A DNA stretch of 64,000 nt, from assembly GCA_030681515.1 (NCBI GenBank), contig JAUXSE010000014.1:62001-126000 (forward strand), read 5' to 3'. Of this stretch, positions 37,102 through 46,674 are shown in pieces. How positions within the stretch are numbered: the stretch's first letter is position 1; the number at the start of each line of letters is the position of its first letter. Below the pieces are notes generated by a model that was not told where the DNA came from, did no database searches, and saw only the letters and a list, made by a program, of their open reading frames with translations. Made by a program: the position numbers and the translations under genes. The stretch comes from Geothrix sp. (GTDB taxonomy: Bacteria > Acidobacteriota > Holophagae > Holophagales > Holophagaceae).

Positions 37102-37748
37102 CAGCGGCCCGCCTTGCGCCAATCGGCGAGAAAGCCCTCCACGCCCTTGTCCGTGAGGGGGTGCTTCAGCATCTGATCGAAGACCTTGGTGGGGATGGTG
37201 GCCACATGGGCCCCGGCCAAAGCGGCATCCGTGACATGGCGGGGGCTGCGGATGCTGGCGGCCAGGCATTGCGTATCGAAACCATAATTCTCGAAGATGG
37301 CCATGATCTCGCGGATCAGCTCCATGCCGTCCAGGTTGATGTCATCCAGGCGGCCCACGAAGGGCGAGACGTAGGTGGCCCCGGCCTTGGCGGCCAGGAG
37401 GGCCTGGGTGGCGCTGAAGCAGAGGGTCACATTGGTGTGGATGCCCTCGGCGCTGAGGGCCTTGCAGGCCTTCAGGCCCTCGGCGATGAGGGGCAGCTTC
37501 ACCACCACGTTCTTGTGGATCTTCGAGAGGCGGCGGCCCTCCTCGATCATGCCCGGGGCCTCCAGGCCGATGACCTCGGCGCTGATGGGGCCGTCCACGA
37601 TGCCGCAGATCTCCGCGATGATGGCCTCGAAGGGCTTGCCGGTCTCCTTGGCGATGAGGCTCGGGTTGGTGGTCACCCCATCCAGCACGCCCAGGGCGTT
37701 GATGCGCTTGATCTCGTCAATGTTGGCGGTGTCGATGAAAAAGCGCAT
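37101..37748 (-). CDS. tal: Transaldolase / fructose-6-phosphate aldolase family
   Basis: A 215-residue small transaldolase of the TalC/FSA type. [17 protein letters not shown] is the family start; [25 protein letters not shown] with the Schiff-base lysine near residue 84, [19 protein letters not shown] and [10 protein letters not shown] are all present. Small enzymes of this type are transaldolases (pentose phosphate pathway) or fructose-6-phosphate aldolases; sequence alone does not separate them. It is co-transcribed with the HIT gene, whose start overlaps its stop. Confidence 0.92.
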   Translation of the reverse strand: MRFFIDTANIDEIKRINALGVLDGVTTNPSLIAKETGKPFEAIIAEICGIVDGPISAEVIGLEAPGMIEEGRRLSKIHKNVVVKLPLIAEGLKACKALSAEGIHTNVTLCFSATQALLAAKAGATYVSPFVGRLDDINLDGMELIREIMAIFENYGFDTQCLAASIRSPRHVTDAALAGAHVATIPTKVFDQMLKHPLTDKGVEGFLADWRKAGR

Positions 37749-37898
37749 CAGCGCCTCCGGAAGAATATGCCCGTCTCACCCCTGGGTCGGGTCAAGCCGG
37801 CCTGCGGTTCTGTCGTGCCCTGGGGGTTCATTCTCCCATGGCCAGTCGGAAAGCCGAAGGATCAGAGTTCCCGGGCCTTTCGGATGCGGATTTCTGCG

Positions 37899-39896
37899 TC
37901 AGGGTTGTTCTTGATAGAGCACGTAAGGGAAGCCGCTTGTGCTGCTGCCCCAGCCAGCGGGTAGCAGAAGGTAGAGCTTGTTCGAGGCATCGAAGCCGAG
38001 TTGCGGGGCGCCGTAACTGCTGGGACCGACCAGGGAGCTGGTCCAGACCCCAGAGGTCCAGACGCGCAGCATGTTGCCGCTGGCCGTGGCGTGGTAGAGC
38101 CCGAAGCGAGTGCCGGCCTTGTTGGAGGCCAGGGTTCCGCTGAAGGAGGAATACCCCGTGGTGGTGGTGACGACCTCCTCGGGAAGCCAATTGCCCGCCT
38201 CTTTCCGGAACATCATCAGGTCATAGGATCCGTCGTAGGGTTGGTGGGCACGGGAGGCAAGCACGGATACGGACCCTGGACCGGCCGTGACGATGCCCAG
38301 GAAGTCGTACCACCCGGCGATGGCCCCGTTCGAGGGAACCGGCTCGACGGCCCAGGTTCCGGATGAGCGCGTGAGGTGGAACAGTTCCTGCCACGCTCCG
38401 ACGAGGACATGGGGTTGTCCGGTGGGATCGACAGCCAGTCTGAAGCTGCCCAGCGAGTACTGCGAAGACATGCCGGTCAGCCCTTCAATCACCCAGGTCC
38501 CATCTGATCCCTTGGCGGCGTACTCCAGGTCCTGGAGCGTCCCGTTCGATTTGAGCCAGAGGATGTGCAGCTGGTCCTGTGCATCCAGAGAGAATGTGTA
38601 GGCCGGCATGGCGGAGGAGAGGGTCCTCCGGGCGATCTCCTCACTCTGCCACCCGGCCGCGTCCTTCCAGGCGTGCATGAGGGCGACCTCCTGGGTGCCC
38701 TGGACCACGGCCCGGGTGTAGAGGAGGTGGGGGCGGTCCTGGCTGTCCAGCAGGAAATACGGATCCGACCACGATTGTGCGTTGTTCGGCACATGGTCGA
38801 TCCAGGAGTTGCCGGACGGCTCCCGTACCAGGACCTCGTACTGGTAGTTGCCGGACAGGAACCAGGCCCCCGAGCTGCTGCGCCGGATGGCCGCAGCCTG
38901 GGGAAGGGCGAGAAGGCTGGGCATCACCGAGGCGCCGTTCTGCGGCGGAAGGGTCGCAACCTGCACGGGGGTGGATTGGGCCGCACTCAGGCCTGTTTTG
39001 CGGTTCTCCAGGCGGTAGGTGTAATAGCCCGTGGCGAGTTGGGTGTCGTCGTAGGTCGTTGTCCCGGCCGACACCAGGGCCACCAGTTGATAGCTCGGGT
39101 ACGAGTCCAATCCAGAGGCGCGCAGGATGGCGGTCTCGGTGGCCACCAGGCTGGGGTTCGTCCAGGCGAGCCGGACGCCCTCCACCAGGGGTATGACGGA
39201 GATCTGGTTGGGAGCGACCATGGATGCCGTAGTGGAATAGGAGGTGGCCTGAGCTGAATCCTGTCCCTTGCTATAGGTGACCCGGTAGACACAGACTGCA
39301 CCCTCGGGTGGATCATGGTCGAGCCAGGAGGTGATGCCAAAAGCGGCGCCGGGAATGGCTGTCCAACTGGTGATGGTGCCCATCACAACGCCCCGTTCGA
39401 GTACGAGGGTATCTGCCACCTGGCTGTTGTTCGACCAGGAGACGCTGATCCCACCCGAGGTGGCGTAGGGTGACCAGACGGTGGGGGGCTGCAGGGAGAG
39501 GCGCGCACTCGCATCGTTGCTGTAGCTGGAAGGGGTGGAACCCCGCATGACCCGCATCCTGATGGAGAAGGTCGCCAGCTCGGGGACGCTGGAACCCGCA
39601 TCATAGTAGGCCTCGTTCCAGGTGCTCGGCACCAGGCCATCGTGGAGCTTGGCGTAGGTCGCGGTTCCAATTCGTCCTTCAAACTCGTACCCGTCAAAGG
39701 CGGTGGTCGGCCGTTTCCAGGTCATATGGAAAACCGCCGGGGTCTGATAGACCGTGACGGTCAGTGCCGTGGGAGCATCCATGACGGGAGCGGAAGGCGC
39801 TGCGCTCCCCCCCCCTTCTCCACCCCCGCAACCGAAGGCCAGGGCCAAGACGAGCAATAGTGAACAGAAGCTCCGGTTGAGCACGCACGACTCCAT
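37899..39896 (-). CDS. Large surface lipoprotein with fibronectin-III-like and beta-propeller-like regions
   Basis: A 665-residue protein. The signal ends in a lipobox LALAFGC followed by a Gly/Ser/Pro-rich spacer. Three fibronectin-III-like units (about residues 40-330) each contain the pattern of a GV.LAW strand and a Y.YR strand. The rest (340-650) repeats a strand pattern such as DSQDRPHLLYTRA, DAQDQLHILWLKS and DPTGQPHVLVG, suggesting a propeller. No enzyme motif is seen. The coding sequence appears less GC-rich than its neighbours, a possible sign of later acquisition. It diverges from thyX. Confidence 0.65.
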   Translation of the reverse strand: MESCVLNRSFCSLLLVLALAFGCGGGEGGGSAAPSAPVMDAPTALTVTVYQTPAVFHMTWKRPTTAFDGYEFEGRIGTATYAKLHDGLVPSTWNEAYYDAGSSVPELATFSIRMRVMRGSTPSSYSNDASARLSLQPPTVWSPYATSGGISVSWSNNSQVADTLVLERGVVMGTITSWTAIPGAAFGITSWLDHDPPEGAVCVYRVTYSKGQDSAQATSYSTTASMVAPNQISVIPLVEGVRLAWTNPSLVATETAILRASGLDSYPSYQLVALVSAGTTTYDDTQLATGYYTYRLENRKTGLSAAQSTPVQVATLPPQNGASVMPSLLALPQAAAIRRSSSGAWFLSGNYQYEVLVREPSGNSWIDHVPNNAQSWSDPYFLLDSQDRPHLLYTRAVVQGTQEVALMHAWKDAAGWQSEEIARRTLSSAMPAYTFSLDAQDQLHILWLKSNGTLQDLEYAAKGSDGTWVIEGLTGMSSQYSLGSFRLAVDPTGQPHVLVGAWQELFHLTRSSGTWAVEPVPSNGAIAGWYDFLGIVTAGPGSVSVLASRAHQPYDGSYDLMMFRKEAGNWLPEEVVTTTTGYSSFSGTLASNKAGTRFGLYHATASGNMLRVWTSGVWTSSLVGPSSYGAPQLGFDASNKLYLLLPAGWGSSTSGFPYVLYQEQP

Positions 39897-40006
39897 TGAT
39901 GGGAACGGATTTCTGAACGACTATTTCATTGATCGATCGTCATTGCAACAAGGGCCCGGCAGTCTCCCCCTGGGGCTAAACTGGCCGAAGATTCTCCGGA
40001 GCCTGC

Positions 40007-41929
40007 ATGTCCCAAGCTGAAATCACGGTCCTCGACAAAGGCTTCGTGCGGCTCGTGGATCACATGGGGTCGGACCTGTCCGTGGTGAACGCGGCGCGGG
40101 TGTCCTTCGGCAAGCGGAAGGAGGCCTTCGAGGAGGGCGACGCCAAGCTGGTGGAGTACCTGGCGGCGCACGAGCACACGTCGCCCTTCCGCCACACCGC
40201 CCTGACGCTGCACGTGAAGGCGCCCATCTTCGTGTTCCGCCAGTGGATGAAGCATCGCATCGGGTGCCTGACCGGCGACACGGTAGTGAGCTTCGTGAAC
40301 ACGAACGGCATGGCGACGAGGCAGAATCAGAAGACCCTGGATGACCTCTGGCGCTTGTGGACGCAGGGCCAGAAGAACGGGACGGCGCCGGAGGCTGCAC
40401 GAGTCACCCTGGTGCGGGATCTCCTCGGGAAGGACGTGGCGGCCCGGGAGATCGAGCGCCTCACAGGTGTGGATCGCGCCACCGTGCGGAAGATCCGCGA
40501 TGGCCGCTTCTCAGCTCTCCGGTCCGCCCAGGGCCGGGTCAGAAAAATGAAGGTGCGGGTGCTGAACGAGGCCAGTCGCGCCTTCCAGGCGGGGCGGATC
40601 CGCGACATCGTGGACAAAGGGGTTCAACCGGTCTATCGGCTCACCTTGGCGGACGGGAAGCACATCACGCTCACAGAAAGCCACAGGATCCTCACGGCTG
40701 AGGGGTGGGCCACGCTGAAGGATGCTGTGGGTCTGGTGCATCACAAGGACGGTCGGATCGAGATGGCGCGGCCCTGTTCGGTGATGGTCAATGGGGTGGA
40801 AGCCTACCGGGATGGCGAATGGCTCCGCGGTCAGCGTGAGGCCGGATTCGGTTTGGCGGAGATGGCCTCCCATGCCGGATGCAGCCCCCACACGATCCGG
40901 AAGTGGTTGAAGGTCCACGGGCAGTCCTTCCGGCCCGAGGAAACCCGATTCCAGACCGGCGTGAAGGTTTGGAACCAGGGGCTCCGATACAAGACTGGCC
41001 CCAAACGGATGACTGAGGCACAGCGGGCCAGGCTGCGGGCGGCGCGTTCGGGAGCGCGAAGCAACTTCTGGCGGGGTGGGGCCGCGACCCTCCGCCAGCG
41101 CATCGCGGCCTGGACCGCCCGGCAGGCGCCCGCGGTCCACGTAGCCAACGGGAACCTCTGTCAGGTCTGTGGCCATGCCTCCCTGGACCTTCACGCCCAT
41201 CACATCATTCCGGTGTGGATGGATCCGGAGCGTGCCTTGGATGTGACGAACCTGGCGTCTGTTTGCGGGCCATGCCACCGCGAGGTTCATCGGACACGGG
41301 GCTCCGAGCAAGCGTTTGCCGTGAAACTCCGAGGCCCTCTTCCTGCGCACCTTGAAACAGCCGCACGAAGGCGGGGAGACCGCCGGCTCCTTGCGCATGG
41401 TGTATCCGTAATCTCGTTGGAATACGTAGGGCCGCAGCAGACATACGACCTCTGCCTCGATGGGGACTGGCACAACTTCGTGGCCAACGGGATGGTGGTT
41501 CACAATTCCGAATTCAACGAGATTTCGGGAAGGTACGTGGAGTTCCCGGAGGACGAGTTCTTCGTGCCGGCCACGTTCCGGCAGCAGGCCAAGGTGAACA
41601 AGCAGGGCAGCGAGGGCGAGATCGCGGAAGCGAACCGCGCCCGCGCCCTGGCGAGCTACCTGGAAAGCTGCCGGGGCGCCGTGGCCCACTACAAGGAGCT
41701 GCTGTCCCTCGGCGTCTGCCGCGAGCAGGCCCGCTGCGTGCTGCCGGTGGCGCTCTACTCCGAGGTCTACTGGACCGTGAGCCTCCAAGCGGTGGCCCAT
41801 TTCATCCGGCTGCGGGCCGATGGCCACGCCCAGTGGGAGATCCAGCAGTACGCCGCCGCCGTGCGGCAGGTGGTGGAGCCCCTCTATCCCGTGGGCCTCA
41901 AGGCGCTGCTGGCGCCGGGCAAGGGATGA
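40007..41929 (+). CDS. thyX: Flavin-dependent thymidylate synthase interrupted by an intein
   Basis: A 640-residue precursor. The ThyX exteins are residues 1-86 and 501-640 (226 residues together, the normal ThyX size). ThyX makes dTMP from dUMP with FAD, NADPH and methylene-tetrahydrofolate. The intein splits the signature RHRxxSxNExS: the spliced product reads [18 protein letters not shown], with the essential serine as the +1 residue. Without splicing the enzyme cannot work. The extein sequence otherwise has all family features ([28 protein letters not shown]). The ATG at 40007 is 110 bases from the divergent lipoprotein gene. Confidence 0.95.
   Translation: MSQAEITVLDKGFVRLVDHMGSDLSVVNAARVSFGKRKEAFEEGDAKLVEYLAAHEHTSPFRHTALTLHVKAPIFVFRQWMKHRIGCLTGDTVVSFVNTNGMATRQNQKTLDDLWRLWTQGQKNGTAPEAARVTLVRDLLGKDVAAREIERLTGVDRATVRKIRDGRFSALRSAQGRVRKMKVRVLNEASRAFQAGRIRDIVDKGVQPVYRLTLADGKHITLTESHRILTAEGWATLKDAVGLVHHKDGRIEMARPCSVMVNGVEAYRDGEWLRGQREAGFGLAEMASHAGCSPHTIRKWLKVHGQSFRPEETRFQTGVKVWNQGLRYKTGPKRMTEAQRARLRAARSGARSNFWRGGAATLRQRIAAWTARQAPAVHVANGNLCQVCGHASLDLHAHHIIPVWMDPERALDVTNLASVCGPCHREVHRTRGSEQAFAVKLRGPLPAHLETAARRRGDRRLLAHGVSVISLEYVGPQQTYDLCLDGDWHNFVANGMVVHNSEFNEISGRYVEFPEDEFFVPATFRQQAKVNKQGSEGEIAEANRARALASYLESCRGAVAHYKELLSLGVCREQARCVLPVALYSEVYWTVSLQAVAHFIRLRADGHAQWEIQQYAAAVRQVVEPLYPVGLKALLAPGKG
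40265..41506 (+). other. Intein with HNH homing endonuclease inside ThyX
   Basis: Residues 87-500 (414 residues) of the ThyX precursor. Splicing blocks: Cys1 in [10 protein letters not shown]; block B LTESHRIL with histidine at 226; block [17 protein letters not shown]; block G VVHN ending in Asn500, then Ser501 of the extein. The endonuclease is of the HNH type at residues 385-428: [28 protein letters not shown], preceded by a SNFWRGG motif common in HNH homing enzymes. Two helix-turn-helix-like segments (about 131-165 and 274-305) may bind DNA. All catalytic residues appear intact, so both splicing and homing could be active. Confidence 0.93.
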
Positions 41930-41935
41930 CGGGGC

Positions 41936-44374
41936 CTACCGGAACAGCCAGCTGATCTTCGCCTGCACCACGTCATCCGAAGGCAGGTGCCGCAGGATGG
42001 CGAGATCGGGGCGGGGCGAGAGGCTGGCGCGGTCGTTGATGAGGCCGTCAGTGCTGGCCCCGTGGGTGTAGACCAGGAAGAAGGCGGAACCGGGCCGGAA
42101 CTCCCAGCGGGTGATGAGGTTCAGGTTCCAGGCGCGGTAGCTGAAGGCGGCCTGGGGTGCGGTGCCCGCGGGCTGATCCGCGGGCAGGCCGGGCACCAGG
42201 GTCTGATCGTTGGCGTAGTGCTTCAGGTCGCGGAAGTTCCAGTTCGCGGCGAGCCATTGGCTGAAGACCTGCACCGTGAAGGTGGGGGAGAAGGCATAGG
42301 CCACGCGCAGGGTCTGGTCGAGCTGGCTGAGGCGCCGCAGTCCCACGATGGGCGTGGCGGCGGGCGTCTCCAGCCACTTCAGCTCCCCTGCGTCGCGGGT
42401 GAGGGAGGTGGACAGCTGGATTTCCATCGCCGAGGTGGGCTTGAGGATCTGGAAGAGGGTCGTGTCCAGGGAGGGGCCCCCTTCGTGCCAGGACCGGGCG
42501 GTGGTGAGGCGCAGGTACCAGGGCCGGTTGCCGGGCGAATCGAAGCCGATGCGCGCGAAGGGGATGGAGGGACGGGCGAGGTACTTCTTCTGGGGGTCGC
42601 CGTAGGTGCGGAGTTCGCGGTCATCCTCCACGGCCAGGTCCACGCCGGCACCGCCCCACAGGGCGAAGAAATTCGTGAAGTCCGTCTTGGCCCGGGCGCC
42701 GAAGCTCCGGCGGAAGACATGGCCCGCCTGGTCCCGGGCGGTCGTGAGATCCACTTCGGCCACCCAGTTCTGGAAGATGCCCCAGGTGCGGTCCCAGCGC
42801 CGGGTGGCTTCGGCATAGACGCGCTGCTCATCGGCGCGATTGAGGTAGCCGGTATCGTTGGGATCGTAGGCGCGGCCCGCGTTGATGGTCTGGAGTTCGA
42901 GGCTCCATCCGTTGCGCCACTCCTGGTGGGCCCGCAGGCGGCCCCGCCAACCCTGTTCCTGCGCCTCCCTGGGACCGGCCTGGCTCCGGCTGAAGGTGGC
43001 TTCCAGGAGGCCGCTCCGGTCCGAGGTCTTGTAGACGCCATCCACGGCCTGGAGCTGGGCCACCCGGCCGCCGGGTCCGGCCTGGGCCATCCCCGAGGCG
43101 AAGCCCCCCAGGTAGCTGCCCCGGTCATCCATGAGCTGCTGGACGCGCAGGATGCCGAAATTCGTGAGCGGCGAGATTTCCCGCCGGACCCGGCCTCCGC
43201 CGGCCTCCTGGATGGTGGCGCGGGCCGGCTCGACGCTGGCGCCCAGGAGGCCGACCTGGGTGCCACCGGCGAACTTGGCGGTGTACTTCGCGGCGGCGGT
43301 GATGTCGGTGGCATTGGGGCGATCCAGCAGGGTCTCCCCGGCGTTCAGCTCGGGATCCGACAATCCCTGTCCAATGCGGCGGCTGTAGAAGAGATCCGGC
43401 CCCGCCACGCGGAAGATGTCCATGCCTTCGAGGAAGAAGGGGCGCTTCTCCGGGAAGAAGGTCTCCATGGTGCTCAGGTTCAGGACGGTCTGATCAACCT
43501 CGACCTGCCCGAAGTCGGGCCGGAGGGACAGATCCATCTGGGCGTGGGAATTGAGGCCCCACCGGGCGTCCAGGCCGGCCCGGGTGTCCCAGCGGCGGTC
43601 ATCATAGGGGCGGGTCGTTTCGAATTTGCGGGCCGTGCTCAGGTAGGGCAGGAATTCGCGCCGGGGTTGGGGTTTCAGGCCCTCCAGGCCCCTAAGCTCC
43701 GGGAACCGGCTCACGAAGCCGCTCTCGCCGCGAGGCACCACGTTCCATCGGGTGAATTCGCGCACGGCGCCCTGATCCCCGCGATTGAAGTTGACGCCCC
43801 AGGTCTGAGGGCCATCGCCGGGCTTGAAACGCAGGAGGGAGAGGGGGATCTTCAGCTCGGCGGTCCACCCGTCCGAATCCACGCTCACGGCGCTTTCCCA
43901 GACCCCGTCCCAGCTCGAATCGAAATCGGCATCGTTGTAGATGACCTGATCCTTCTGGACGCCGGCCGCGTTCACCTCGAAGAGCAGGGCGGTCCGGCGA
44001 TCGTGGCTGGAATCCACGGCCACGCCGAACCAGTCGCTCGGGCTGTCCTGGTCGCGCCGGTGGAGGCGGCGGACGATGGTCGCCGAGCCCCCATCCAGCT
44101 GGCGGTCATGCCGCATCCGCGCCCCGACATAGAGGAAGTGGTCATCGTAGAGGACGCGGACCTCGGTGCTTTGCCGGGCCGGTTGTCCCCGGAGGGGCCA
44201 TTCCTGGGTGAAGCCGGAAGCAGGGGACGCCTGGGTCCACGCGGCTTCGTCGAGGAGGCCATCCACGCGGATCCCGGTGGCCGTCCGGGTGGCCTGGATG
44301 CCCGTTTCCGGCCCGGGTGTGGCCATGGCCAGCCCACCGAGCAAGGGGATCAGGAACGGGGACGGTGCGCGCAT
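41936..44374 (-). CDS. DUF5916 outer-membrane protein with N-terminal CBM9-like domain
   Basis: An 812-residue exported protein. After a signal (RAPSPFLIPLLGGLAMA), residues about 25-215 form a CBM9-like sugar/ligand-binding fold (VDGLLDEAAWTQA; FLYVGARMRHD; GWTAELKIPLSLLRF). The remainder matches DUF5916: RREFLPYLSTARKFE, ARWGLNSHAQMDLSLRPDFG, then VEVDQTVLNLSTMETFFPEKR and FFLEGMDIFR, followed by alternating strands of a probable beta-barrel ending in an aromatic-basic tail (WLFR). Such proteins are common in Bacteroidota and Acidobacteriota and have no fixed function. The ATG at 44374 has AGGAG four bases ahead. Confidence 0.85.
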   Translation of the reverse strand: MRAPSPFLIPLLGGLAMATPGPETGIQATRTATGIRVDGLLDEAAWTQASPASGFTQEWPLRGQPARQSTEVRVLYDDHFLYVGARMRHDRQLDGGSATIVRRLHRRDQDSPSDWFGVAVDSSHDRRTALLFEVNAAGVQKDQVIYNDADFDSSWDGVWESAVSVDSDGWTAELKIPLSLLRFKPGDGPQTWGVNFNRGDQGAVREFTRWNVVPRGESGFVSRFPELRGLEGLKPQPRREFLPYLSTARKFETTRPYDDRRWDTRAGLDARWGLNSHAQMDLSLRPDFGQVEVDQTVLNLSTMETFFPEKRPFFLEGMDIFRVAGPDLFYSRRIGQGLSDPELNAGETLLDRPNATDITAAAKYTAKFAGGTQVGLLGASVEPARATIQEAGGGRVRREISPLTNFGILRVQQLMDDRGSYLGGFASGMAQAGPGGRVAQLQAVDGVYKTSDRSGLLEATFSRSQAGPREAQEQGWRGRLRAHQEWRNGWSLELQTINAGRAYDPNDTGYLNRADEQRVYAEATRRWDRTWGIFQNWVAEVDLTTARDQAGHVFRRSFGARAKTDFTNFFALWGGAGVDLAVEDDRELRTYGDPQKKYLARPSIPFARIGFDSPGNRPWYLRLTTARSWHEGGPSLDTTLFQILKPTSAMEIQLSTSLTRDAGELKWLETPAATPIVGLRRLSQLDQTLRVAYAFSPTFTVQVFSQWLAANWNFRDLKHYANDQTLVPGLPADQPAGTAPQAAFSYRAWNLNLITRWEFRPGSAFFLVYTHGASTDGLINDRASLSPRPDLAILRHLPSDDVVQAKISWLFR

Positions 44375-44496
44375 GGCTCTCCTGGCGGCGCCTCCGCCTC
44401 CGGAATCATGGTGCCACACCATGCGAGGTATCATGGTCACCAGGAGCTTTCGCGCGCCTTTCGGCACTTCATTGATACTGGAATCCTGGAGTTGAC

Positions 44497-44979
44497 ATGC
44501 GCATGATCCTCGCCGTCCTGCTGTCCCTGCCCCTCATGGCCGGGGGCGGGGGCACCGTGGCCTTCAAGCAGACGGCCTTCCTGGCGGAGGTGGCGGCCAC
44601 GGAACCAGAGAAGGCCAAAGGCCTGATGTATCGCCAGAACCTGGCCAAGGACCGCTGCATGTTCTTCGTGTACGGCGAGGATGGCCATCATCCCATCTGG
44701 ATGAAGAACTGCCTCATCGCCCTGGACGTGGCGTGGGTGGATGCCGAGGGCAGGGTGGTGGAGGCCGCCGAGCACGTGCCCCCATGCAGCCCCATGCGCG
44801 GCGACGACTGCCCCACCTACGGGGGGACGGTGCCCTCCAGGTACTTCATTGAATTCCGGGCGGGGACCTTCAAGCGCCTGGGCATGAAGAAGGGGGATCG
44901 CCTGGGCTGGGATCTCACCCTGGATGACGGCCGGGGCATCCGCGGCGGCGCGCCGATGCCGAAGGGCAAAAAGAAGTAG
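44497..44979 (+). CDS. DUF192 exported protein
   Basis: A 160-residue protein with signal MRMILAVLLSLPLMAGGGG. The DUF192 hallmark is present: AKGLMYRQNLAKDRCMFFVY followed by IWMKNCLIALDVAWVD and a C-terminal YFIEFRAG with GMKKGDRLGW. Two cysteines in the EHVPPCSP and GDDCPTY segment may form a disulfide. The function of DUF192 proteins is unknown; they are small periplasmic beta-folds. It diverges from the DUF5916 gene and converges with the PdeM-like gene, with a short hairpin at the junction. Confidence 0.88.
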   Translation: MRMILAVLLSLPLMAGGGGTVAFKQTAFLAEVAATEPEKAKGLMYRQNLAKDRCMFFVYGEDGHHPIWMKNCLIALDVAWVDAEGRVVEAAEHVPPCSPMRGDDCPTYGGTVPSRYFIEFRAGTFKRLGMKKGDRLGWDLTLDDGRGIRGGAPMPKGKKK

Positions 44980-44987
44980 GATCGGCG

Positions 44988-45005
44988 TCTGCTTTCAAGG
45001 CAGAC
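44988..45005. terminator. Small convergent hairpin
   Basis: GTCTGC (44988-44993) pairs with GCAGAC (45000-45005), loop of six bases, exactly between the convergent stops of the DUF192 and PdeM-like genes. Weak but well placed as a bidirectional terminator. Confidence 0.35.
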
Positions 45006-45006
45006 C

Positions 45007-45783
45007 CTACTCGTCGCCCTTGCCTGGATCCCTCCCCTTCCGGGGCGGCCGGGTGAGGGTGCGGAGGTGTTCCGGCGTGGGGGGCAGGGCTCCCAGATCC
45101 AGGGGGGTCAGGCGGTCGGCCAGCAGTTTCCAGGCCCTGGCCTGGCGCGGCAGGCGCTCGGGCTGGATGACCTCGAAGCCCTGGGCGTAGCTCACGAAGG
45201 GGGGCATCACCAGCGCGAAGCCCGTGTAGAGGAAGGCGGGAAGGCGCAGCCAGTCCGGTTCTCCCGCGGGCCCCAGCCCGGGCACGGCGAAGAGGGGGTG
45301 GACGCCGCCATTGATCCAGAATCCGTGCTGGGGATCATGGCGGGGATAGACGAAGATCCGCCGCCGGTGCATGAGCGTGAAGGGGCCCACGCGATGCTGC
45401 TCCACGGGCTGGATGCCCGTGCCTTCCAGGGCGGGGCCGCTGCTGCGCTCGGGGTGTCCCACCACCTGGACCACGGTGCGGCCCCCGCCCTTCAGCTTGC
45501 GGAAGATGGCGCGCAATTCCTCGGCTTCATCCCCTTCCACGGCGCCCTGGCTCGGCTTCAGATCCCCCAGCAGGGCCACCTGGGCCGGGGCGTAGTCATC
45601 CATGAGGCTGAAGACGCGCTCCCAGATCTCCAGGTGCGGCGTGGCCGGCATGGGATCGGGACGGCGCCGCCGGGCGGCGCCCAGGCCGAAGAACAGATCC
45701 GATAGCACCAGCGTCTTCTGCTTCGGCAGCCACAGGGCCCGCCGGCTGTCGAGTACCACATCCTCGCTAAGCTGGACCTGCAC
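45007..45783 (-). CDS. PdeM-like metallophosphoesterase with degenerate metal site
   Basis: A 258-residue protein aligned to the ligase-associated phosphoesterase PdeM. The strands are there (TLVLSDLFFGLGAARRRR; VALLGDLKPSQGA; TVVQVVGHPERSSG), but the family residues DLHLG, GDxxH and GNHD are changed to DLFFG, GDLKPS and GHPE, so several metal ligands are missing. It is probably catalytically dead or altered. I placed the start at the GTG at 45783, which has GGGAGG five bases upstream; a longer frame to 45870 would overlap the divergent TauE gene. No lhr-type helicase or ligase gene is adjacent. Confidence 0.65.
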   Translation of the reverse strand: MQVQLSEDVVLDSRRALWLPKQKTLVLSDLFFGLGAARRRRPDPMPATPHLEIWERVFSLMDDYAPAQVALLGDLKPSQGAVEGDEAEELRAIFRKLKGGGRTVVQVVGHPERSSGPALEGTGIQPVEQHRVGPFTLMHRRRIFVYPRHDPQHGFWINGGVHPLFAVPGLGPAGEPDWLRLPAFLYTGFALVMPPFVSYAQGFEVIQPERLPRQARAWKLLADRLTPLDLGALPPTPEHLRTLTRPPRKGRDPGKGDE

Positions 45784-45849
45784 GATGGCCTCCCGCCTTC
45801 CATTGGAACACACGCCGTCGCAGAATCTGGAAGGGGGAACCGGTGTCTC

Positions 45850-46638
45850 ATGACGGTTGACGCGAACCACCTGCTGGCCGGTCTTGGCACCGGTCTCTGC
45901 GGGGGCCTGCTGTCAGGCCTGTTCGGCGTGGGCGGTGGCCTGGTGATGGTGCCCCTGCTGGGCCTGATCCCGGGCCTCGACCAGCACCGGGCCCAGGGCG
46001 CGACCCTGGCGGCGATGCTGCTGCCCACGGGCCTTCCCGCCGTGCTCGAGTACCGCCGCCGGGGCATCGCCTCCAGCGTCCCCCTGGTGGGCGTGCTCAT
46101 CCTGGCCTTCCTGTTCGGGATCACGGGGGGATCGCTGGTGGCCAATCGCATCCCATCGGAGGTCCTGCGCTGGGGGTTCTCGGCCTTCCTGCTGTTCCTG
46201 GCCCTCAAGGGCTTTCTGCGCCGCGATCCCTTCATTCCGGATCCCGGCGGGACGTCCCTCGATGCGGGCGCGGGGCTCTGGACCTGGGGTGTGCCCATCG
46301 GTTTGCTGGCGGGAGTGGTGTCTGGGCTGACCGGGCTGGGCGGCGCGGTGGTGGTGATCCCCCTGCTGGCTTCGAGGTTCAGGATGACCCAGCACGAGGC
46401 GCAGCTCACGAGCCTGATGATGCTGCTTCCCCCCATCGGCCTGCCCGGCGTCTACATCTACGCCAAGGCCCAGGGTGGCCTGCCCTGGATGGTGATCGGA
46501 GGCGTGGTCCTGGGTTTCGCGGCCGGCGCCCTGGCCGGGGCCCGCGTGGCCACCCGCCTCCCGGGCGCCCGGTTGAGGCAGGCCTTCTCCTTCGTCCTGG
46601 TGGCCATGGCTTTGCTGGTGGCGCTGCGGGGGCGGTAG
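45850..46638 (+). CDS. TauE/SafE-family anion exporter
   Basis: A 262-residue membrane protein with about eight helices arranged as two repeats. Each repeat begins with the family glycine-rich loop: LLSGLFGVGGGLVMVPLL near residue 20 and VVSGLTGLGGAVVVIPLL near 155. Members export sulfite, sulfoacetate or other small organosulfur and carboxylate anions. No sulfur-metabolism gene is near, so the substrate is unknown. It diverges from the PdeM-like gene with a 66-base gap. Confidence 0.88.
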   Translation: MTVDANHLLAGLGTGLCGGLLSGLFGVGGGLVMVPLLGLIPGLDQHRAQGATLAAMLLPTGLPAVLEYRRRGIASSVPLVGVLILAFLFGITGGSLVANRIPSEVLRWGFSAFLLFLALKGFLRRDPFIPDPGGTSLDAGAGLWTWGVPIGLLAGVVSGLTGLGGAVVVIPLLASRFRMTQHEAQLTSLMMLLPPIGLPGVYIYAKAQGGLPWMVIGGVVLGFAAGALAGARVATRLPGARLRQAFSFVLVAMALLVALRGR

Positions 46639-46674
46639 GTCCCTTGTTGCGCTATTCTCGGTGCGGAGGTTGCC

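Noticed and set aside
40007-41929. A fusion of ThyX with an independent HNH protein rather than an intein
   Set aside because: The insert has Cys1, block B, HNFVANG and a C-terminal His-Asn followed by Ser, and it splits the catalytic motif exactly; this is an intein.
41930-44374. TonB-dependent receptor
   Set aside because: There is no plug domain or TonB box; the CBM9-like start and the ETFFPEKRPFFLEG segment fit DUF5916.
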